DNA of 64,000 nt. Origin: Halichondria panicea (Eukaryota > Porifera > Demospongiae > Suberitida > Halichondriidae). This document shows, one piece after another, positions 34,506 to 45,000 of this stretch. Numbering within the stretch: the stretch's first letter is position 1; every line of letters starts with the position of its first letter. The notes below the pieces were generated by a model. It was not told the DNA's origin, made no database searches, and saw nothing but the letters and a program-made list of their open reading frames with translations. Position numbers and translations under genes: made by a program. Location of the stretch: positions 360,931 to 424,930 of the forward strand of contig NC_087386.1 in the NCBI RefSeq assembly GCF_963675165.1, in the 5' to 3' direction.

Positions 34506-37385
34506 CTACAGGTACGAGTGATTGCAACTATGAGCATCAACACTCACTGTACTATAAAGTTCCTTGCTCCCCTCACCTTCCTTTCTTTGCCTCTCCTCTG
34601 CTCTTACTCGTATCTCCTCTGCTCTTACTCGTCTTTCCTCTGCTCCTCCTCGTATCCTAGCAATAGCCTTCTCCCAGTTATGTATCACCCCCTCACACAA
34701 TTGTACCCTTGAGACCCACTTCTTGATCTTCCCCTCCACCTTCTCCAGCTCTCCCTGCAGTTTTCTCCAGTCCCGGTCAGTGATGTCTCCAGACAGTCTC
34801 TGTTGGAGGGCAGCTCTTCTCTGGGGGAGTAAAGAATTTATATACGACTGAAGAAATATTCCACCACATAGAACATGCAGCTGATACAAATGTACAAATT
34901 ATCAAAATATAAAAATCAGCAACCACCAACCTTGACGAGTATATCATAATATTATATTTACCCGCTATACGGTATAACCTCACACAGTCAAACAGTAAAA
35001 GTGGACTTATAAAACATACACAAAGGTAGACAAAAAGGAACATCATACAATGGACAGTACATGTACACACATTGTCGTTCTGCTAGACTACGTGTACCAC
35101 TCTTACCACGAGAGTAGTAAGTGCAACTGTCAACACTCACCGTCTCATGTCTCTTCAGTTCACTCTCATACCCAGCCTTCTCCTGGACAAGGTGAACAAG
35201 ACAAACAGTGAGTTAGACTGTGTGTTTGTGGTCACACATTATGAGTTGTCTATAGAAGCAACCAGTGTAGCTACTAGAGTCAGGTAAAGATATGAGGCAA
35301 ACTGAATGCATATGAGGTGTACGGTATGTTTGCCAACATTGTTTAACTCACTTCCTATCGTTCCAGATATTCAGTAACCATGGAAATGTAGGGAGAGAGA
35401 AAAGAATATAATCACAAACCTGTACACTATGAATGCCAATACACATGTACTCATGCAACTCAAACATTACTGACACAAGTACAGTCACAAGTCAGTGCAG
35501 TGTCCCGCTCACCTTCTGTTTAGTCCAATGAGACACCAGCGTAAGACACACATGGAAACAGAGAGAGGGGGATGATGGTAGGAGCAGTGAGTGCATTCAT
35601 ACACGTCTGTATACTGTAACTTACATTCTGTTGTTCCAGTAATCATTAGCAGTAGTCACATTAATAAGCAGTAGGACACGGACATGTAGAGAAATGAACA
35701 TGTTCAAATACACGAATGCATTCACACATGTATACATCAACTATTGCAAGTACACGTCTGTACAGCATGAAACTTTCAGTACGTACTAATCCTAAATAAA
35801 GTCACGCAAGTTATTCTTTCTGCCTTCATGCAGTAGTACATGTATACAAGTCAGCCTAGTACGCCATTATATGTACATGCAATAAACTCACACGCTGTTG
35901 TTGAGTAACAGTCCACAGAGGGTACATGTGAGGAGAGAGTGATATGAACACACTGGTAGTACACACACTGGCTAGTACACACACAGGTACTCGGTACTAG
36001 CAATGGCAGATAATGGAAGCGTCAGTGGGTGGGTCAGTGGAAGGGACGGTAAACGGTACAACAAGCATCTTACATGCACAACTTTGATACGTATGATTTT
36101 GTTTGTCGTACAATACAACACATCCACTCCACGAGACACACACACAATCACAACATACCTTAATCCAACCCTGAGACACATTAAATGGTACATGTGAGGG
36201 AGAGATTTAATCTTAACACACATACAAGACATCAGATCAGTTGAACGCTGGTGTGTATGGGACTGACTACACATAGCAACAAGTGGCTAGACCTGGCATA
36301 TTAAAGCTCTTGGCTTCAAGAAAACAGGTTGTGGAATTTACATGTACACAATGTACACAAGAGGTAAAATGGGACTATGAATAACATTGTCAGTAAAACG
36401 AATTTTGGAAAAGTTAAAGTTTCGAGTATGCGTAATGTGCCCTGGCCTACACCTGGGGTAACCACAAACTGGGAGGCTGATATCGTCCTCGTAGCCGTGG
36501 TCTACCCTATACGAGGGAGAGGGTCAGCTCTAGAGGACAAGGGACACACGCTAATGATATTAGGTAACCAGTACATCCGTACACATTGCAGCTGAACCAT
36601 TTTAGTTATCCATGTGTGCTCTTCTTTACACTGTCTACCTCCTAACAACAAGTGCTCAGAGCACAAGCATGTCAGCTTGGTAGAATGTGATTGCACACAA
36701 CGTACCTTAATGACCTTCTGTTGTCCATCCAGAGAGAGTGGTACATGTGGAGAGAACAACAACATGAGATAAAACACCTCACACTGACAGGGTAGAGTGT
36801 AGGCACTATACTGTGATGAATGAATGATGCCAAGTGTGTTTATGGGTGGTCAACAAGTACATCTAGGCACTAGGAGAATGCACTGATCTGTGATGAATGA
36901 ATGATGCTAGTCTCGTGGACCAGCCGATATATTATCGTCTGGCAAATTACACATGAGCTACTTGTGCAGCGGTCTAAGTGGCTGTTTGCATTGATAAGTG
37001 GTTAGTGGGTGGAGGACGGATGTGTGAAACCACATAATTAGATTTGCCAAATCTATTTTAGCTACCAGTGCAGCTGTGCGGTTTCACAACTTACTACAAA
37101 CACTTATCAGCCACTTAGCTAGAGCGCCACGATATTTGTGGCGCGGTCAACACAACTCTGTACGGTGAAATTGGCCAGACCCTCTTTCAGGGTCTGGGTC
37201 CGCGAGACTAGAATGATGCCAAGTGTGTTTATGGGTGGTCAACAAGTACATCTAGGCACTAGGAGAACGCACTGATCATTGAGTATCTATCTATCATGTA
37301 AATATCATACCCTGTCATCCGCAGTGAATACATCCTCCATCAACTGTGGGGAACTAGCAGCATTCAGTGTTGTAGATTCAGCCAT
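34506..37385 (-). CDS. Coiled-coil protein with candidate microexons, gene X copy 1
   Basis: It starts at 37385 with MAESTTLNAASSPQLMEDVF. The last large exon encodes RRAALQQRLSGDITDRDWRK followed by a Glu/Arg/Lys-rich helix (EERRVRAEEIRVRAEERQRK); a 42-nt exon before it (about 35143-35184) reads EKAGYESELKRHET. Between first and last exons, at least six candidate microexons of 3-12 nt sit in an intron-rich stretch. The frame stays open to 34506 past a possible donor at 34577. Copy 2 (53443-56282) shares both ends with moderate divergence. The protein is predicted to be mostly coiled coil. I do not recognise the family; neighbours give no functional hint. Confidence 0.5.
36908..37210. mobile_element. 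303-bp DNA element, TAGTCTCG family, 9-bp target duplication
   Basis: Ends TAGTCTCGTGGACCAGCC and the inverse of GGGTCCGCGAGACTA pair with few mismatches. The direct repeat GAATGATGC flanks both sides, a 9-bp target duplication suggesting a Mutator-like source. Unit 2 near 56130 has the empty target (GAATGATGCAAGTG). The interior contains partially self-complementary stretches (AAGTGGCTG, CAGCCACTT). Confidence 0.85.
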
Positions 37386-39127
37386 TTCAAGAGAAGGTAC
37401 GTCTGGAACTTTGTTTCTTTGTTTTGTGGGGGCTAGTACAAGCCCCGCCCCCTCATTCCTCTAATTATGACATGGTTAAAAGACTTCATAATTCCTCATA
37501 ATTAATAATTATGCAGATCTAGATCAGAAAAATTAATGGACATAAATAGTTATTTGTCTCGAGTCTTTCTTTTGGTCATTTTCTGCTGAGCTTTACCCAG
37601 TTCACGATAAAACTCTCTCTTCAGCTCACGAGTCTTCTTTACTTTTATTAGTTCCTCCTTTTCCTTGGCAGCCAGATGGTCCTTGTATCGAGCGTCCTGT
37701 TTGGCCTGTTTCCTCTTAGTCTTGTCTCTGTGCAGAGTAGCCAGCTGCTGCATGAGTGTCAGAACCTTCTTCTCATTCGGCTCCAGAACAACAGCTCGTT
37801 TCGAGGACAGTGTCTTCTCTTTACGCTTCTCACTTTGCTTGAATGGTAGCTGTCGCTGTAGGGATTTGGGTACCCTCAGGGGGTTGAAGCGTCTCGTTTC
37901 TCTCACAATCGGCTTGTACTTAGCATTCTTTTTCACGGGAGCTTTGGTGTCAGTTTCGTACCGGATCTGACCGACTGTCGGCATTCCATTCCAAGTGCTC
38001 TTGTCCTTGCTGAGCAGAGAGGTGACTGGATTGTAATACTTCTGAATGTTCACGGGATACCACGCCCTCAGGAACACAAGATCGCTCATTAGAATTCTAT
38101 CCTCAAAGGTCGCTCTGAATGCACCCTCTGGCGCCCGCAGCCCTTTCTTGATCTGACCTCTGACCCCACTAACTGTTCGTACAGCGGCACCCTCGAATTT
38201 GGCACATTCCAGAGCACTGTTGAACATGCCCTTGATGAAGGCAGTGTTCTTGAATATTTTACACGGAGTGCCGTTCAACTTGAGCTTCTTGACGATTGAC
38301 GAGGACTTGTCTAGTTCCAGAACCACCCCGGTGGCAGCAATACGGAAGTCAGACTGCAGAGGGAAAAGCAAGTCTCTAATTAGTACACTGTACTGGCAAT
38401 GCTTTGTGTACAGTACATACAATACAACTCTTATTACACATGTACTGGCAATACTTAATACAATGCTTTGTACATGTACACACAGGCTATCGTGGACCTT
38501 ACTAAAAAAGAGTACATGTAATAAGACCTCTATGACTGTACATGTATAGTGAAGTGTGCTGTGTACTCACAGAGGCTGTAGAGGTGAGGGACTGTACTCC
38601 CAGACACCCGGCACCAGGTGATGTCAGTGGACCTGAGGGAAACAATTCACATGTACAATAATAGTGCAAATGATAATCTCAGCCCTCTTAGTGAACGTTA
38701 GAGAAGAAACAACAATTATACTGCACAGTGAAGGAAATCTAGTGAACTATAATTTATACAGTGGCCCATACAACAAATTGCATCACCACTCACAATAGCC
38801 AATACACAGGCTCACCATAGAATGTGGCCACACAGTGAAGATGCTCTGGTGTGTATTTGACCATTCTCTGCCGCATGTTGTGGTCCTCAACACAGTAAAT
38901 GGGTGTGGTCTGAAACCGCCTCCAGCCCAGAGAGAGAATCAACGGGTCATGTGACTTGAGAATTCTTTTTGCCAAGCGATGTTTCTTTATCCGAACTCTT
39001 ATGTGCCCCATTCTCCCCTCCCCCGGCAACATCCCGCCCACCAGCACCGGGTAGCAGGGGTCAAAGTTCACCACAAACTCACACGGCACACCTGCAAAAC
39101 AGGAACAAAAGAACAATAAAAATAAAG

Positions 39128-39890
39128 TACCAAAATCGGCTCTGTAACTAGAGTTTTGATGGTCCAAATTCCCTTCGTCAAAAACAGGCCCAAAATAGAC
39201 TTTTGATTTCGACACATAATAAAGGGCTCTCTTGAAGCTTTTAGAAAATCATAAAATTACGTTATTGGACCATCGGAACTAAAGTTATGGCCGTTCAAAA
39301 GATGCAAAAAGGTTCCAGTAAAGGCAAAAGGTTCTACCTCAAGCAATAGCCATAACTTAATTTTGAATGGTCCAAATTCAATGATTTTCGGATTTTTTGA
39401 AAGCTTAGAAGGAGCTCTTTCAGATGGTATGCTCAAATTTCAAAGTTGAAATGGGAAAAATTTTGGAAAAATACGATGGGCTATAATATAGCCAGGGTGT
39501 CATACAGGATTTTGAAGTAGAGGGGGAAATAAGAAAAATAACCAGAACATTTTGCTAAAAAAAGGGTCAACTGTTATTTCAATACCCTGTTATAGTATGT
39601 AAAATTGCCGGCTATGGACACTCAGTCATACAACTAGTACGGGGGGGGGGAATATCCCCCCTTTCCCCCCCTGTATGACACCCTGATAGCCCATCGTATT
39701 TTGTCAAAAACAGCCCCAAAAAACAGACTTTTGATTTCAACAAATATCTGAAAGGCCTCTCTCTAAGCTTTTAGAAAATCATAAAATTAATGCGATTGGA
39801 TGAACGGAACTACAGTTATGGTCGTTCAAAGATGCTTAATAACTTTACGCTAGAGTTCTGATGATCCAATTTACAGGACTTTATTATTAG
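39128..39890. mobile_element. Fold-back element (GCCCATGG-related) with nested MITE
   Basis: In an intron of the truncated BMS1 copy. Arms such as TCCAAATTCAATGATTTTCG with GAAAGCTTAGAAGGAGC pair with CTCTAAGCTTTTAGAAAATC and GATTGGATGAACGGAAC. The centre TGGGCTATAATATAGCCCAT has been split by the element at 39493-39685. Related copies lie in BMS1 introns at 58195-58515 and 59815-60130. Confidence 0.78.
39493..39685. mobile_element. 193-bp MITE nested in the fold-back element
   Basis: It starts CAGGGTGTCATACAG and ends with the exact inverse CTGTATGACACCCTG. ATAGC is present on both sides (39488-39492 and 39686-39690), a 5-bp target duplication. The host palindrome is restored if one ATAGC and the element are removed, so it inserted later than its host. 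A G run meets a C run near the right end. Confidence 0.88.
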
Positions 39891-40092
39891 ACTATAATTA
39901 TTATGACAGTAGTACCACCCACCCACTCTTCAGCTCCATAGTAGCTGTCTTGTTCCCTTGTCCAGGCCCTCAAACTCCGTCTTGTTTCTCTGCTCCACCT
40001 CCGAGACCTCCCTCTTCAGATCATCAAGGTAAGTGCCACGTTCCTCGTTGTCTTGCTGAGAATCGAATGCTGCTCTTTGTTTCAACTTCCCA

Positions 40093-41424
40093 GGGACTTG
40101 ACCAACTGGAACTTCTGTACACAATTAGAGGGAGAACAACTTCATCACAATGCATGCACACATACGAACTGATGCAGCGCAAACAATCAATGACTGTACA
40201 TGTAAAACTGGTACAAGTGTATATATAGGATGTTGAAAGGCTGCTGAAAATAGCGTCTAAGTTACATGTAGAGTTACATGTAATGGGTTCAAAGTACAAG
40301 TACAATAAGTACATCTCTGTTATCTTGTATGTACGGTGGCTGTTGAAAGGATGCAGAAATCGGTTCTATATGTCTAGAGGGACTAAATACATGTAATGGG
40401 TTCAAAGTACATACATACACAGTACAATAAGATACCCACCTGCCATGTTTGATCCCTTCTCGTGTTTCAAGCTGCCGACTCAGCGTATTCTGGCAATACT
40501 GAGCAGATATTTTTACCTGTCCGAAGTTCCCGTAAACTTGCGCCAAGTAAAACAGTGTGAGGGTGTGCAAATTCTCAAAATCCTTTTCTCGTTTGTCTTG
40601 GCTAGCTGGTTTTCCTTCCAGCCACTCGGTAGAGGTCAAAGGTGGAGACAGCGCAATGTGAGATTCGTACACGGCCTTGGCTTTCAGGAGAACCTCGAGA
40701 GATTTTTGTTGTTCGTTTCTGTTCCCCCAAACGATCCCCAGCTGGTTGTATGCTTGCATACACACAGAGGCAGTCTTGACTTTACTGGGCAGTCCCTCCA
40801 CTAGTTTGATACACCATTCAAACAACTCCACTCCAGAGCTGATCTCCTCAGTGTTGATAAAGTTGAGGCCCATTTCCAGTCCAACAAAACACGAGAGAAT
40901 AGTGAAATCCTCGAGCTCTTTGAGAGGACAGGCATCCAGTTTAGCCCTCATACCTGCAGTGGGAAAACAAGAGTCTCAATTAAAGTGGATTAATCAATAC
41001 ATGTATAGGTACAGTGTAGGCAGGCCTTCATACTTGTGTACTAAGCTAAGCAATTAGTGAAGGAGCTTGTACATTAAAGAGCCCTAACAGATAGTTAACG
41101 CAGCATGGAACCATTGTCTAGTGTAGCATCTTCAGACGCCCATAACTTGTTACAATGATCTACTTTTGGACAGCTATATAAAAGGAGCACTGTTTAACGT
41201 TACACACACATGTACATTAATAAAGAGCCCTAAACTGATCTACTACAATTAAGACAACTATCATCACCTGACAGCAACTCCCTGGCGGTGTAGAGGGAGC
41301 GAAATGGTTCTTCTGGTGGATCTCTCTTACTCTCCTCCATCCTGAGTTGAGTGACAGTCGTCCAATCGGCTGCTAGATGGTCCGCTATCCACTCCCGGAG
41401 GTCACTGTGAAGGTCACTCTCCAT
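40093..41424 (-). pseudogene. KIFBP: Truncated KIFBP copy
   Basis: The first exon (41230-41424) is the same as in the full gene, and the large exon starts identically (MRAKLDACPLKELEDFTILS). After QNTLSRQLETRE, about 870 bp of the large exon is missing compared with 23519-24390. The remainder reads GIKHG and meets the intron donor in another phase. The last exon keeps only about 40 bases before the duplication breakpoint passes into BMS1 sequence near 40090. An intron segment is locally duplicated around 40190-40440. The product, if any, would be an N-terminal fragment with an altered tail. Confidence 0.85.
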
Positions 41425-41455
41425 AACTTAATACGTAAAATGAACTCTTAAGACG

Positions 41456-41808
41456 TCACTGATTAGGGGGCACACTCTCGAGTAGTCGTTCTCTCCACGT
41501 CTCCTCAATCTGACGGACGCTCAGGTTGTCTTGGTGAAGTTTCTCCTCACCCACACCCTCTGGTAATGGCAGCTCGTATGTAGGTACCTCAATGTCCACC
41601 ACTGGAAGCCTGCACACGAGGATCACATGATCATTACTATACATACGGACATTGAACAAACGTACACACAACATAGAGTGTTTAGGGTAGGTGTGATTGT
41701 GCTATAATGAAGGAGCTGCTTTCACCTGTCTTTTCTCCAGGCCTTGTCCACAACTCTCTCGTCCAGGAGCCGAGAATCACGGTGTGCATAAGACAACTTG
41801 CTGTCCAT
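41456..41808 (-). CDS. Small conserved protein, 78 residues, copy 2
   Basis: Same two-exon structure, splice sites and reading frame as the gene at 26008-26360, with hardly any residue changes. Its stop is again 31 bp from the start of the following KIFBP copy, although that copy is broken. Retention of an open frame beside a decayed neighbour is mild evidence that the small protein is made. Confidence 0.58.
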
Positions 41809-42028
41809 GTGTTCACAGTTCAGATGGACCACCTGACCTTTCTGCTAATTAATTATCACTACCCACGCTCTTGCTTAGTGACTGTGTGGGCGTTGCTAAG
41901 TCTCTTACTGCGCATGCTCAGTTTAACTTTTCACAGACTCGCAACAAAATTAATGTGCTGAAAAAGATATATTTTTCAGAAAATATCACAATATTTTATT
42001 TACGGAGAAGACAGACAATATAAAATGT

Positions 42029-45000
42029 TCAGTTTTGGTCAGTTCCACTTGTATTCTCTACAACAGGAGTTGTGGATTGATTGACTGCATGAAGAAAAAC
42101 TAAATTTAATATACGTACATTTCATGACAGTCTAATAGCAAGCAATAAAAACGACACACATGCAGGCCAATAAAATTTATTCCCACGAAAATTGAAAGCA
42201 AAAATACTGAAAATGGTTACCCATGATGCTGTCAGCCAAATTAATGAGCTTCACTGTGGGTGCTCTGAGAGCGTCTGACAGGAGACTCCATGTTACATGT
42301 TGTGTAGTCAGGAGCTCAGCCAACATTTCACGCAAGCACAGCACATTATCGCCACGATGCTTCATACTGATGTTGGTGAGAACAGGATAAGTTAGACCTA
42401 GAGCCAATCCCAGATTCAACCAGTGAGGGGCACTTTCATGTAGTTTCTCGTAAACATGTTGTAGATCGTTGATTGTCAAAGCCTGTACAAAAGCAACAAT
42501 CAACAGGGTTTCATTTGGTGGGGGTTGCCCTCTCGGCAATACATTCTAGAGGAAACTCAATAGGAAGGGTTCTGGTGAACAATATTATTAATAGGCAGGT
42601 AGATGAATTCCTGGGGAGCCCCTCACATGTCATAACCCCTATAGTATCTTACACACGTACACCATTAAATTTGTTCCCCTTACCAAAATGTCAGGATAAT
42701 AAGTACGTATAATGATGGTACTGTATATACACCTTGTGCAGGCTCAGCAGGTGTTGGTTCCTCACTCCAGTCTCCTTACACACATCTTCCATTACTGTAT
42801 CAGAGGACAATTCACCTGAAGAAAGGAAAAAAAAACATATACGAAGAAAGCGTTAAATTTTAATCAGACCCGGGAAAAACATATTGACCAAACGGCCAAT
42901 CCCATAGTGTTCTAAAGTCTGCTTCTTTGCCGTCTCTTAGCTCATTTTCAACTGGGAAAATTGTTTTTTGTATCTTTCCTATGAAAAACCATATGCGCGA
43001 TGTATAGATTCAGCCATGCATTTTAGTTTCCAAGCAATAAATGCGATATACTGAATAGCCTTGTGTATAGTAACTGTCACTCGTGCCTGGCAGGAACTCG
43101 TTAAGGCACAGACTCGTGACAGTTATGCAAATACACAATAGAAGTTTTGCTCAAGTATATACAACAACGTAAAGATTAAACACACCGATATCCTTTTTCT
43201 GACGCTTTGGTCGTGTTTCAACTTCTTTATCTGGTGACAAAGATCTTTTGAGACTGCGTGAGGCTATAATTAGAGGATCGGTATTATATGTAATAGAGAG
43301 TGTGGTATAAGTTTTGCTCAAGTATATACAACAACGTAAAGATTAAACACACCGATATCCTTTTTCTGACGCTTTGGTCGTGTTTCAACTTCTTCATCTG
43401 GTGACAAAGATCTTTTGAGACTGCGTGAGGCTATAATTAGAGGATCGGTATTATATGTAATAGAGAGTGTGGTATAAGTTTTGCTCAAGTATATACAACA
43501 ACGTAAAGATTAAACACACCGATATCCTTTTTCTGACGCTTTGGTCGTGTTTCAACTTCTTCATCTGGTGACAAAGATCTTTTGAGACTGCGTGAGGCTA
43601 TAATTAGAGGATCGGTATTATATGTAATAGAGAGTGTGGTATAAGTTTTGCTCAAGTATATACAACAACGTAAAGATTAAACACACCGATATCCTTTTTC
43701 TGACGCTTCGGTCGTGTTTCAACTTCTTCATCTGGTGACAAAGATCTTTTGAGACTGCGTGAGGCTATAATTAGAGGATCGGTATTATATGTAATAGAGA
43801 GTGTGGTATAAGTTTTGCTCAAGTATATACAACAACGTAAAGATTAAACACACCGATATCCTTTTTCTGACGCTTCGGTCGTGTTTCAACTTCTTCATCT
43901 GGTGACAAAGATCTTTTGAGACTGCGTGAGGCTATAATTAGAGGATCGGTATTATATGTAATAGAGAGTGTGGTATAAGTTTTGCTCAAGTATATACAAC
44001 AACGTAAAGATTAAACACACCGATATCCTTTTTCTGACGCTTCGGTTGTGTTTTAACTTCTTCATCTGGTGACAAAGATCTTTTGAGACTGCGTGAGGCT
44101 ATAATTAGAGGATCAGTATTATATGTAATAGACAGTGTGGAGATACTTGTATATACATATGGATGTCATAGTGCCTTATATATTAGCAACAACTGGGTAA
44201 TAATTTATATCTTTGGTACTGGTAATTATATTAATATACTAGCTGCATAACAACTATATAATTATGCATATGTCAAAAACAGTCACCATGCATTAGTCAA
44301 GACAAAACAGTCACCATGCATTAGTCAAGACAAAACAGTCACCATGCATTAGTCAAGACAAAACAGTCACCATGCATTAGTCAAGACAAACAATTATAAG
44401 TTACTGACTTATAGCTACTTACCAGATATTGCAACATTACTTTTCAAAAATAGTTTTATCCTTATCTTTTCGGCCATGTTCAAACATTTCAGCTCGTCCA
44501 GCTGGACACCTTGCAAACCACTGACACTTTTAAATCCATTATCTATAATACAACATACATTTTCTGTTTATGTATTGCATTATCATCCATCTATATACCT
44601 TTTAGTTTGCCGATCTCTTCTTTGTGCAACTTCCCAGTACTTCTGAGCTCCTCTTCAAAGAGATCTGTTCAAAACAGAAAATCAATATTATAGCTACCAC
44701 ATACAAGACATATACGTGTATAATTATGCTTACCAAGCTCAAAAGATTCAACACAGCAAAGAAACTTGTCTTTCACTTCGCATTTAAATACACCTTCAGT
44801 CAAAAAACGGTCATTCTTAATGACAAGCTTATCTGTTGCATAACCCTCATAGTCCTGGTCATCACAAAGCTTTTCATTCTCTAAAAACCATTGATACGTT
44901 AGTGGTCGTACTCCATCTGCACTTATGCTTATGACATTTTCTTTTCGAGCAGGTTGTTTTTCAATTTTCAGCGGAATATTTGGAACCTGTATATTAAGAC

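Larger units (their letters stand above)
23250..40085. repeat. Segmental duplication, unit 1
   Basis: From the KIFBP last exon up to the truncated BMS1 exon, gene order, exon sequences and most intron sequences match unit 2. Shared landmarks: KIFBP exons 1-2, the 78-residue gene, the Roc-COR exon, both Ig exons, coiled-coil gene X and BMS1 3' exons. Coding identity looks very high by eye. Both units are in the same orientation, so it is a tandem duplication. Confidence 0.9.
37550..40092 (-). pseudogene. BMS1: Truncated BMS1 copy (3' part only)
   Basis: Three long exons match the C-terminal part of the full gene at 56553-62668. One (about 39934-40092) covers [13 protein letters not shown] to GTRQLL; one (about 38816-39092) covers [14 protein letters not shown] to CVATFYG; the last (37550-38353) covers [10 protein letters not shown] to the stop. 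The GTPase half is absent because the duplication breakpoint falls inside an exon near 40080-40092, where the sequence passes into KIFBP. Relative to the full gene, the exon at 39934 lacks about 31 bp near its end, which breaks the frame. The last exon lacks four codons (SKPK) but stays open. Transcription from the fused upstream KIFBP fragment is possible; a functional protein is unlikely. Confidence 0.8.
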
